Source: Brachymonas denitrificans (GTDB taxonomy: Bacteria > Pseudomonadota > Gammaproteobacteria > Burkholderiales > Burkholderiaceae_C). Taken from it: DNA of 64,000 bases. The stretch covers positions 449,001-513,000 of the forward strand of contig NZ_CAJQUA010000001.1 of NCBI RefSeq assembly GCF_907163135.1, written 5' to 3'. Below are positions 46,224-53,976 of the stretch, one piece after another. The notes beneath the pieces are model-generated. The model ran no database searches. It worked only from the letters and a program-made list of their open reading frames with translations, and had not been told where the DNA came from. The first letter of the stretch is position 1, and each line of letters starts with the position of its first letter. The translations under genes and the position numbers were made by a program.

Positions 46224-49200
46224 ATGATCCGCTTTCCACTATTTGGAGCCGGCCCCGAAGCCGAATCCAATGATTCCACCCCCGCAGGGGGCCCGGAAGC
46301 CAGCGCTTCCTCCTCCACTTCCGGCCGCCAGTCCGCGCATCCGCTCGATGCCCTGACCGGGGGCGTGTTCTCCGCCGCCACGTCGGGCGAGCGCGCCGCC
46401 CGCGTGCGTGCCTGGCTCGCCACCGAGCCCGAGCTGGCCAACATGCAGGAAGTCTTCAAGGAACTGAGCGCGCGCGACAAGGGCGCGGCCAAGGCGCTGC
46501 GCGAGAAGCTGGACGAAATCAAGCGCAGCAAGGGCCAGGAACTGCTGGCAGCCGAGTGGGGCACCAAGGCCGAGCAACTGTTGCAGACGGCCAAGCTCAA
46601 TATTGCCGATGCCATGGCGTGGCAGCGGGATGCTGCCAAGGCCGGCGCACCGCTGAGCAAGGAGCCGCTGGCCAGTCTCAAGCTGCAGCTGGCTGAGCGC
46701 ATCAAGACCATCGAGGACCTGCAGACCCGCGTGCAGGTGCACCGCGAAGCCGCCGTGTTGCTGGCGCAGCGCATCGAGGTGCTGTCCACCAAGAGCTGGA
46801 AGGAGGCCGATGCCGCCGAAGCCAGCCTGAATGCCGATGTGGCGCACTGGCGCGAGCAGGCGCAGGCGCTGCAGCAGGATGCCGCCTGGCAGAGCGTCGA
46901 TCCCAAGCATGTGACGCAACTGGAAAGCGCAATTGAACAATTGCAGCTGGTGGTGCGTGCCTTCGAGGATGCGCTGGGCCAGACCCGTGCCGCTGTCGAG
47001 GATGCTTCCCGTCCGCTGCCTCCGGTACCTGTATGGGCCGACGAACTGCGCGTGCTGCGTGGCGAGGACGTGGCGCCTGCCGAGGCTGCGGAGCCGGCGG
47101 GCGAACCGGCAGCACTCAAGGACCCGGCCCAGGCCCAGCGCCGTGCCGATGCCGAAGCTGCCGTACAGGCCGCTGTCGCCGCTCTGGAGCAGGAGTTGGT
47201 GAGCGGCCACAGCAAGGCCAGCGTCGCTGCGGCGCAGGCGTTGCGCAATGCCCTCAAGGAGCATCGCAAGCAGGTTGGCGCCGAGCTGGAAGGAAAGGCA
47301 CATGCAGTGCTGGCTTCTGCCGGCGAACTGGAAGGCTGGCAGCGCTGGCGCGCCGACCAGATCCGCCAAGAGCTGGTACAGCAGGCCGAGGCGCTGATCG
47401 ACCGCCCGGAACGCACGGTGACGGTGGAGAAGGCGGCTGCAGACAAGGCTGCGGAAGCTCCGAAGCAGGAAGAAACCGGCAAGCCGGAAGCGAGTGCCGC
47501 GCCTGTGGAGCCGGCAGCGCCTGCAGAAGTGCCCGCAGCGGCACAAGCAGAAGCCATCGAAGCACCTGTGACTGAAGAATCGGCAGAGGCTGCCCCCGAG
47601 GCAGCTGTGGTGTCTGCAGAAACTGTTGACGCTGCAGAAGCAGTCGCAACCGGCGAACAGGCTCCCGTTCAGGAGGCAGAAGGCGAAGCACCTGCAGCGT
47701 CTGCCGAGAGCACCGAGGCTGCCGGCGCGCCGGCTGCTCCCGCTGCCGAAGCGACGGATGCAGTCGAGCCGGCCGCTGAAGCCGATGGCCAGACAGAACA
47801 GGCAGAAACCACCAAGCCTGAATCTGCTGTCCCCGCAAGGACACTGAAAGCCAAATCCGCAGCCAAGGCCCAGCCCGCCGGTCCGCGTCCCATGCCGACC
47901 AGCAAGCTCAGCCCGCGCAAGCTGCAGGAAACCCTGCGCCACCTGCGCGAGCAGTGGAAGCAGACCGACCAGGGCGGGGTGCCCAACCACGTGCTCTGGA
48001 AGCGCTTTGATGCCGCCTGCAACGAGGCCTACCGCATCGTTGAGGCCTGGCTGGCCTCCATGAAGGAGCATGCCGCCGAACAGAAGGCAGCACGCCTGCA
48101 CCTGATGGACGAACTCAAAACCTGGGGCGAGCAGCATGCCCAGCAGGTGCAGCAGGGCGTGGCCGACTGGAAGGCCGCCCATCGCGACCTGCTCGGCTTC
48201 TCCCGCCGCTGGCGAGAGGCCGGCCACCTGAGCGAAAAGGTGTTTGCCGAGCTGCAGCCGCGCTGGAAGGCCGCCATGGCCGAAGCTGGCGCCCATCTGT
48301 ATGCGGCGCAGAAAGCCAGCGCGCAGGTGCGCCAGGCCATGATCGACGAGGCACGCGAACTCGGCGCTGCCGCCAGCCTGCGCATCGATGCCATCAAGGC
48401 GCTGCAACAGCGTTGGCAGCAGGAAGCCCAGAGCGTGCCGCTGGAGCGCAAGCACGAACAGAAGTTGTGGGATGCCTTCCGCAAGCCGCTGGACGAGGCC
48501 TTCCAGCGCAAGCACCAGCAGCGCGAGCATGCCCAGGCCGCCCTGAGCGAACGCGACCAGGTCGTGGTGCAGGCCGCCAAGGCCCTGGAAGCCGCCAACG
48601 CCAAGGGCGATGCTCAAGCCATCCACGCAGCCATGCGCGCGCTGGAAGAAGCCATCAAGGGCCAGCGCGAAGCCGCTGCCGAAATGGCTGCACAGGCGGA
48701 AGAAGCCCCCGCCCCGGCAGCGGAAGCTCCGACCGACGCCGCTCCGGCGGAAGAGGGTGCACCGCGCCCGCCCGCCGCCAGCGCCATGCAACACCGCCCG
48801 GCCATTGCCGTGCGTGGCGATGACCGTCCGCAGGCCCGCATCGGCGCCCAGGGCAAGCCCCAGGAAGATCGCCGTGACGGCCGTGACCGTCGCGATGGCC
48901 GTCCGGGCGACCGCCGTGATGGCCCGCGTGGCCGCTTCGACGACCGTTTCGAGCGTGGCCCGCGCGCGCCGCGCCTGGGCGATGCCGCCTTCCGTGCCCA
49001 GCGCGATGCGCTGGACCACGCCCAGATGGCCCTGCGCAAACTGGCCGAACAGGCCCACGGCGAAACCATCACCCAGCTGCTGGGTGCCTGGGAAAAACGC
49101 CAGCCCGATGCCGTGCCCAGCGCCAGTGAACTGGGCAAGGCCGTGCCGGGCGCGCAGCGCAATACCTGGGTGGCTGCACTGGGTGCCCCTGCCAAGGCTG

Positions 49201-49430
49201 GCGCTTCCGACACGGCACTGCTGCGCCTGGAAATGGCTGCCGAAGTGCCCACCCCGGCTGACCAGCTCACGGCCCGCCGCGCGCTGCAACTGCAGCTGCT
49301 GACGCGCCGCCACGATCCGGCTCCCGCCGAGACCTGGATCGGCGATGTGGCCCAGGTGCTGGCCGACAGCCACGATGCGGGCCGCGCGCGCCGCCTGCAA
49401 CAGGCGCTGAAGGTGCTGCTGCGCAAGTAA
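46224..49430 (+). CDS. Large DUF349 coiled-coil protein
   Basis: A 1068-residue protein of the DUF349 family, built of repeated ~70-residue helical modules with Trp-centred patterns such as RHLREQWKQTDQGG, WKAAHRDLLGFSRRWREAGHL and KALQQRWQQEAQSVPLERKHEQKLWDAFRKP. Between the N-terminal and C-terminal helical parts is a low-complexity Ala/Glu/Pro stretch (about residues 410-555). A second linker near 830-920 is rich in Arg/Asp/Gly (around DRRDGRDRRDGRPGDRRDG). No signal peptide or enzyme motif is seen. The function of the family is unknown. The start at 46224 was chosen for the N-terminus MIRFPLFG; an in-frame ATG lies 18 codons upstream. Confidence 0.88.
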   Translation: MIRFPLFGAGPEAESNDSTPAGGPEASASSSTSGRQSAHPLDALTGGVFSAATSGERAARVRAWLATEPELANMQEVFKELSARDKGAAKALREKLDEIKRSKGQELLAAEWGTKAEQLLQTAKLNIADAMAWQRDAAKAGAPLSKEPLASLKLQLAERIKTIEDLQTRVQVHREAAVLLAQRIEVLSTKSWKEADAAEASLNADVAHWREQAQALQQDAAWQSVDPKHVTQLESAIEQLQLVVRAFEDALGQTRAAVEDASRPLPPVPVWADELRVLRGEDVAPAEAAEPAGEPAALKDPAQAQRRADAEAAVQAAVAALEQELVSGHSKASVAAAQALRNALKEHRKQVGAELEGKAHAVLASAGELEGWQRWRADQIRQELVQQAEALIDRPERTVTVEKAAADKAAEAPKQEETGKPEASAAPVEPAAPAEVPAAAQAEAIEAPVTEESAEAAPEAAVVSAETVDAAEAVATGEQAPVQEAEGEAPAASAESTEAAGAPAAPAAEATDAVEPAAEADGQTEQAETTKPESAVPARTLKAKSAAKAQPAGPRPMPTSKLSPRKLQETLRHLREQWKQTDQGGVPNHVLWKRFDAACNEAYRIVEAWLASMKEHAAEQKAARLHLMDELKTWGEQHAQQVQQGVADWKAAHRDLLGFSRRWREAGHLSEKVFAELQPRWKAAMAEAGAHLYAAQKASAQVRQAMIDEARELGAAASLRIDAIKALQQRWQQEAQSVPLERKHEQKLWDAFRKPLDEAFQRKHQQREHAQAALSERDQVVVQAAKALEAANAKGDAQAIHAAMRALEEAIKGQREAAAEMAAQAEEAPAPAAEAPTDAAPAEEGAPRPPAASAMQHRPAIAVRGDDRPQARIGAQGKPQEDRRDGRDRRDGRPGDRRDGPRGRFDDRFERGPRAPRLGDAAFRAQRDALDHAQMALRKLAEQAHGETITQLLGAWEKRQPDAVPSASELGKAVPGAQRNTWVAALGAPAKAGASDTALLRLEMAAEVPTPADQLTARRALQLQLLTRRHDPAPAETWIGDVAQVLADSHDAGRARRLQQALKVLLRK

Positions 49431-49453
49431 GCCCCTGGCAGTACGCCTGTCCG

Positions 49454-49487
49454 ATGCACCCGAGCCGCAAGCCGGGTGCATTTTTTT
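49454..49487 (+). terminator. Intrinsic terminator of the DUF349 gene
   Basis: A 9-bp stem (ATGCACCCG / CGGGTGCAT) followed by a run of seven T, 24 bp after the stop codon. It separates this gene from the cytochrome operon. Confidence 0.9.
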
Positions 49488-49591
49488 CGCCGCGGCGAGA
49501 GGCTTAGCCCTTCCTGATCGTCTCTTAAGCCGGCTTTCAGATGCCGCAGGCACCATGGGAACCATTCAAGCACACACCCTGGAGCCCTCCC

Positions 49592-50005
49592 ATGTCCCGA
49601 TCATCCTTTCTGCAACGCCTGCTGCCCCTGGCGGGCCTGTGCGGCCTGATCCTGGCTGCCCCCGTGCACGCCGGTGACACCACGGCCCAGCAGCAACTGC
49701 AGCGCTGGCAGTCGCAGTCCGGCCCCGGCCAGGCCGCACGCGGCCAGCAGCTGTTCAACAGCAAGCATGGTGGCGAGTGGAGTTGCGCCTCCTGCCACAA
49801 CGCGCCGCCCACCACCGCCGGCCGCCATGCCAGTACCGGCAAGAACATCGCTCCGCTGGCCCCCGCCGTGCAGCCGGACCGTTTCACCGAAACCGCCAAG
49901 GTCGACAAGTGGTTCAAGCGCAACTGCAACGACGTCTTCAAGCGCGAATGCTCGGCGCAGGAAAAGGCTGACGTCATGGCCTACCTCATCAGCCTGCGTC
50001 GCTGA
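49592..50005 (+). CDS. shp: SHP-type monoheme cytochrome c (DUF1924)
   Basis: A 137-residue periplasmic cytochrome with a signal peptide (LLPLAGLCGLILAAPVHA, cut near residue 27) and one heme site CASCH (65-69). The rest matches the sphaeroides heme protein/DUF1924 family. A loop bounded by two cysteines (C112, C120) in KRNCNDVFKREC carries Asn residues (N111, N113) where the family has its unusual Asn heme ligand. SHP binds O2 and NO transiently in Rhodobacter. The next two genes encode the diheme and b-type cytochromes that go with SHP elsewhere. The start at 49592 follows GGAG. Confidence 0.88.
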   Translation: MSRSSFLQRLLPLAGLCGLILAAPVHAGDTTAQQQLQRWQSQSGPGQAARGQQLFNSKHGGEWSCASCHNAPPTTAGRHASTGKNIAPLAPAVQPDRFTETAKVDKWFKRNCNDVFKRECSAQEKADVMAYLISLRR

Positions 50006-50028
50006 TCCATCCCCTCAAGGAGACCGCC

Positions 50029-50601
50029 ATGAAACCGACTTCCCAATCATCGTCCAGCCGCAAACGCTGGTGGATTGCCGGCATCGCCGCACTGGGTGCT
50101 GCCATTACCTTGCCCCTGTTCAGCAGCCAGGTGCTGGCTGACGACGATCACGAAGAGCGCGAAACGCCGCGCAGCGAGCGCCGCGAATCCGAGCGTCGTC
50201 CCATTGCCAATAGCGTACGCGTCGGCATGCCCAAGGCCTACCAGTCAGAATGCGCTTCCTGCCACATGGCCTACGAGCCGCGCTTTCTGCCGGCAGCTTC
50301 GTGGCAACGCATGATGAACACGCTCGACAAGCATTACGGCACCGATGCCTCGATCGACGCTGCCACCGCAAAAACCATTTCCACCTGGTTGCAGGCCAAT
50401 GCCGGCAGCAGCAACCGCCTCGGCAGCACGCCGCCGGAAGACCGCATTACGCGCACCCGCTGGTTCTTGCACGAGCACGACGAAATTCCTGCATCCACCT
50501 TCAAGCGACCCAAGATCGGCAGCGCGGCCAACTGCATGGCCTGCCATACCGGCGCCGACAAGGGCAACTATGACGAAGACAGCGTGCGCATTCCGCGCTG
50601 A
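50029..50601 (+). CDS. Diheme cytochrome c (DHC type)
   Basis: A 190-residue periplasmic cytochrome c with two heme sites, CASCH (75-79) and CMACH (169-173), and a signal peptide or anchor (WWIAGIAALGAAITLPLFSSQVLA). A charged stretch (DDDHEERETPRSERRESERR) follows the signal. ASCHMAYEPRFLPAASWQRMM is typical of DHC, the partner that passes electrons to SHP. It is 23 bp after the SHP gene and 14 bp before the cytochrome b gene. Confidence 0.9.
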   Translation: MKPTSQSSSSRKRWWIAGIAALGAAITLPLFSSQVLADDDHEERETPRSERRESERRPIANSVRVGMPKAYQSECASCHMAYEPRFLPAASWQRMMNTLDKHYGTDASIDAATAKTISTWLQANAGSSNRLGSTPPEDRITRTRWFLHEHDEIPASTFKRPKIGSAANCMACHTGADKGNYDEDSVRIPR

Positions 50602-50615
50602 TTCCGGAGAACATC

Positions 50616-51380
50616 ATGACCCAAACCGCTTCCACACTTCCCGCCGGGGCTGCGACGGCCACGCCCTCGCGTCGCGTCAAGGATGCCCCCACGCGCGCCG
50701 CCCACTGGTGGATCGCAGGCAGCTTTCTCGTGGCCTACATCACCGGTGACAGCGAAAGCTGGCGCCTCTGGCACGTCATCGCCGGCTACAGCATGCTGCT
50801 GGCGCTGGGTTTCCGCATCGTCTGGGGTCTGCTCGGTCCGAAGTCGGTCGGCCTGTCCATCTGGGGCCGCCGCATGGGCGCCTCGCTGCGCTGGCTGCGC
50901 GAGCAATTCTCGGCCCGCGGCCTGCAGGGCTGGACCTCGCAACCCGGCGCGCAACTGCGCCAGGCCATGACGCAGGGCATCAGCCTGTCCATCGTGCTGT
51001 TGATTGCCGCCTTGCCTTGGCTCGGCCTGAGTGGCTATATTACCTATCAGGAACTGACAGGCGAATGGATGGGTGAGCTGCACGAACTGCTCGGCAACCT
51101 CGCGCTGTTCGCCGTCCTGCTGCATCTGGGCGTGCTGCTGGCCGCCAGCCTGCTGCGCAGCCAGAACCTGGCGCGCCCCATGATCGGTGGCCGCCAGAGT
51201 GGCGCCGGCCCGGATCTGGTGCCGCACAATCGGGCCTGGCTGGCGCTGCTGTTCAGCGCAGCTATGGTAGCCTTTGCCGGATGGTACTGGCAGGATGCCC
51301 GCAGCACGCTCGGCAACGAGGGCGGCACGACGGCAACCCTGCAGGCCGGTGCCCTGCACAATGGCGACCACGACGACTGA
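50616..51380 (+). CDS. Cytochrome b561-type membrane protein
   Basis: A 254-residue membrane cytochrome b (Ni/Fe-hydrogenase b-type/b561 family) with four or five helices. Candidate heme histidines are in RAAHWWIAGSFLVAYITGD, WRLWHVIAGYSMLLALGF and ELHELLGNLALFAVLLHLGVLLAA. A C-terminal helix (WLALLFSAAMVAFAGWYW) follows. It most likely draws electrons from the quinone pool for the diheme cytochrome c and SHP. It sits between the cytochrome c genes and the two-component genes, all on one strand with small gaps. Confidence 0.92.
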   Translation: MTQTASTLPAGAATATPSRRVKDAPTRAAHWWIAGSFLVAYITGDSESWRLWHVIAGYSMLLALGFRIVWGLLGPKSVGLSIWGRRMGASLRWLREQFSARGLQGWTSQPGAQLRQAMTQGISLSIVLLIAALPWLGLSGYITYQELTGEWMGELHELLGNLALFAVLLHLGVLLAASLLRSQNLARPMIGGRQSGAGPDLVPHNRAWLALLFSAAMVAFAGWYWQDARSTLGNEGGTTATLQAGALHNGDHDD

Positions 51381-51404
51381 TTGAGCGAGGAGCAAGGAAA
51401 CATC

Positions 51405-52079
51405 ATGCGCATCCTGCTGGCTGAAGACGACGATTTGCTGGGCACTGCGCTGCGCGCCGGGCTGCAGCAGCAGGGCTTTCATGTGGACTGGGTCCGCGAC
51501 GGCAGCGCTGCCCTGCGCGAGCTGCAGGCGGTGGACTACGAAGCTGCCGTACTCGACCTCGGCCTGCCGCGCATGGATGGCATGGACGTGCTGCAGGCCC
51601 TGCGCCAGCAGGGGCGCTCCACACCCGTGCTGGTGCTGACGGCGCGCGATGCCGTGCAGTCGCGCATCCAGGGCCTGGACACCGGCGCCGATGACTATGT
51701 CGTCAAGCCGGTCGACCTGCATGAACTCGCCGCGCGCCTGCGTGCGCTGGTGCGCCGCTCGAGCGGACAGGCACACAACGTGTTGCGCGCGGGCGATGTG
51801 GTGCTCGATCCCATGGCGCACAAGGTGACGCTGGCCGGTGTGCCGGTCGACCTTGCCCAGCGCGAATACGACCTGCTGCACGCCCTGATGCGCAATGCCG
51901 GCCGCGTCATGAGCCGCGAGCAACTGGAGGAAAAAATCTACGCCTGGGGCACCGAGGTAGCCAGCAATGCCGTCGAGGTGCACATTTACCACCTGCGCCG
52001 CAAGCTCGGCAGCCAGCTGATCGAAACCGTGCGCGGCGTGGGCTATCTGCTGCCTGAAGTGGTGCACAGCGGAGAGTGA
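51405..52079 (+). CDS. OmpR-family response regulator
   Basis: A 224-residue response regulator. The receiver domain has the acidic pair ED at 7-8, phosphorylation site D51 (VLDLGLPRMDGMDV), the Thr in VLVLTARD and Lys in DDYVVKPVDL. The C-terminal winged-helix domain ends VEVHIYHLRRKLGSQLIETVRGVGYLL. It is of the QseB/PmrA subgroup. The ATG at 51405 follows GCAAGGA; the frame could be extended eight codons to a TTG. The sensor kinase gene begins 2 bp after its stop. Confidence 0.96.
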   Translation: MRILLAEDDDLLGTALRAGLQQQGFHVDWVRDGSAALRELQAVDYEAAVLDLGLPRMDGMDVLQALRQQGRSTPVLVLTARDAVQSRIQGLDTGADDYVVKPVDLHELAARLRALVRRSSGQAHNVLRAGDVVLDPMAHKVTLAGVPVDLAQREYDLLHALMRNAGRVMSREQLEEKIYAWGTEVASNAVEVHIYHLRRKLGSQLIETVRGVGYLLPEVVHSGE

Positions 52080-52081
52080 TC

Positions 52082-53518
52082 ATGGGTCTGGCAGGGCAGG
52101 GAAGCAGTTCATCCCCGGCGGCCGGCGCAGCAGCGCCCGCGCGCAGCTACTCTATCTACCTGCGACTGCTGACCATCATCCTGGCGACCCTGGCCATGGT
52201 CTGGATGCTGGTGATCGGAACCACCTGGTACCTCACGCGGCACGAAGTCAACGAATTGCTCGATGCCCATCTGGAGCAGACAGCGCTGATGCTGGCCGCC
52301 CAGCCGCTGGACGAGATCGACCCCGACGAACTGGAGGAGCGCGACCTGCGTCCGCGTCGCGGCCGTGGACGCGGCGAACGCAAGTACCACGTCCATACGG
52401 TTTACCAGGTCTGGAAGGAGGGGACACTGCTTGCCCAGTCCACGCACGCGCCGCGCCAGCCGCTGGGCAGTGGTGAGCTGGGCTATTCGGATACCAGGAC
52501 GGGCCAGCGTGCCTGGCGCGTCTACACCGCGGAAGGCGAGGACAAGGTGCGCGTGATGGTGGCCGAAGACGCCGAGGTGCGCAATGAAATTGCCATCGCC
52601 AGCGTGCGGACCCTGCTGATCGCGCTGTTGCTGCTGTTTCCGGTGCTGGCGCTGGTGGTCTGGCTGGCCTTGCGTGCCGCGATGCGGCCCCTGCGCCAGG
52701 TGGGCCAGCTGATCGCGCAGCGCCCGCCGCAGTCCCATGCCCCGCTGGCGCTGGACAGCGCACCCCGTGAAATCCAGCCGCTGACCGACTCCCTCAACCA
52801 GCTGTTCGTGCGCGTGGGCGACATGCTGCACAACGAGCGCCGCTTCACCGCCGATGCCGCGCACGAGCTGCGCACCCCGATTGCCGCCATCCGCATGATG
52901 GCCCAGGTGGCCTCGGGCGCGCAGGATGCCGGCGAGCGCCAGCAGGCGCTGCAAGGCGTGCTGCAGGGGTGCGACCGCGCCACGCGCATGGTCGAGCAAC
53001 TGCTGCAACTGGCGCGGCTGGAAGCTGACACCGACGATGCAGCCCAGCGTGCCGCAGGAGCGGCTTCCGAATCGGTGGATATCCTCCCTGCGCTGCGTCA
53101 GGTCGTGCAGGACCTGCAGTACACGCAGGCCGATCCGCGCGGCCAGACCATCGCGTGCGAAGCGCCGGACCAGCTGCCGGCCCGCTTGCCGCCGACCCTC
53201 GCGGGCGTGCTGCTGCGCAACCTGCTGGACAACGCCTTGCGTTACAGTCCCGACGGTGCCACGGTGCGTGTTGCCTTCACGCAGCAAGCGGACGGCAGCG
53301 GCATGCGCTGGGTGGTGGAAGACAGCGGCCCCGGCATGAGCGAGGAAGACATGGCACGCCTCGGAGAACGCTTCTTCCGCGTGCTCGGCACCGGCAAGAC
53401 CGGAAGCGGCCTGGGCTGGTCCATCGTGCGGCGCATTGCGGCGCGGCACGGGCTCGACATCACCCTGGCGCGGAGCGACACCCTGGGCGGGTTGCGTGTG
53501 ACCGTCGAAAGCCGTTGA
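52082..53518 (+). CDS. Two-component sensor histidine kinase
   Basis: A 478-residue inner-membrane kinase. Two transmembrane helices (about residues 29-50 and 175-198) flank a ~125-residue periplasmic sensor region containing a basic patch (RPRRGRGRGERKYH). After a HAMP-like linker come the H-box AAHELRTPIAAIRMM with H261, N-box LLRNLLDNALRYSPDG, G1 DSGPGMSE and G2 GSGLGWSIV. It resembles QseC-type kinases. Its signal is unknown; its place behind the SHP-DHC-cytochrome b genes suggests it senses a redox or membrane condition that controls them. Confidence 0.95.
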   Translation: MGLAGQGSSSSPAAGAAAPARSYSIYLRLLTIILATLAMVWMLVIGTTWYLTRHEVNELLDAHLEQTALMLAAQPLDEIDPDELEERDLRPRRGRGRGERKYHVHTVYQVWKEGTLLAQSTHAPRQPLGSGELGYSDTRTGQRAWRVYTAEGEDKVRVMVAEDAEVRNEIAIASVRTLLIALLLLFPVLALVVWLALRAAMRPLRQVGQLIAQRPPQSHAPLALDSAPREIQPLTDSLNQLFVRVGDMLHNERRFTADAAHELRTPIAAIRMMAQVASGAQDAGERQQALQGVLQGCDRATRMVEQLLQLARLEADTDDAAQRAAGAASESVDILPALRQVVQDLQYTQADPRGQTIACEAPDQLPARLPPTLAGVLLRNLLDNALRYSPDGATVRVAFTQQADGSGMRWVVEDSGPGMSEEDMARLGERFFRVLGTGKTGSGLGWSIVRRIAARHGLDITLARSDTLGGLRVTVESR

Positions 53519-53554
53519 TCCGCCCATCTACCAAGGACAGAAAAGGACAGGCAA

Positions 53555-53578
53555 CAAAAAACCGCCTCAAGGGCGGTT
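53555..53578 (-). terminator. Terminator of tRNA-Leu copy 1
   Basis: A 7-bp stem (AACCGCC / GGCGGTT) followed on the minus strand by TTTTT, about 20 bp past the tRNA 3' end. Confidence 0.85.
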
Positions 53579-53599
53579 GATTGCGTTTCCTTCGATGAC

Positions 53600-53684
<85 letters not shown>

Positions 53685-53805
53685 GTCATCTAGAGAAGGC
53701 GTAACTATAACAGCAAATTTTTTGATCTGGTGCCTGTTGCAGAAAATTTTTTCGGTGCCATCTGTCTGAAGAAGGACTTGATCCCGAAACATTCCCTGCG
53801 GCATC

Positions 53806-53825
53806 AAAAAACCGCCCAATGGCGG
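53806..53825 (-). terminator. Terminator of tRNA-Leu copy 2
   Basis: A 5-bp GC stem (CCGCC / GGCGG, 4-nt loop) followed on the minus strand by TTTTTT. It is a shorter version of the copy 1 terminator. Confidence 0.65.
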
Positions 53826-53845
53826 CTATGATTTGCTTCTGTTGA

Positions 53846-53930
<85 letters not shown>

Positions 53931-53947
53931 ATCAACTGAAGAAGGTG

Positions 53948-53976
53948 ATTGTATCAAGAATTCCGCAAAAAAACAA
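53948..53976 (-). promoter_or_regulatory. Promoter of tRNA-Leu copy 2
   Basis: On the minus strand TTGTTT (plus 53971-53976) and TACAAT (plus 53948-53953) stand 17 bp apart, about 18 bp before the tRNA 5' end. It coincides with the 5' end of rnr on the other strand. Confidence 0.55.

Noticed and set aside
46239-49565. Minus-strand open frame of over 1100 codons opposite the DUF349 gene
   Set aside because: The plus-strand frame has coiled-coil modules, normal codon use and a terminator; the reverse frame has none.
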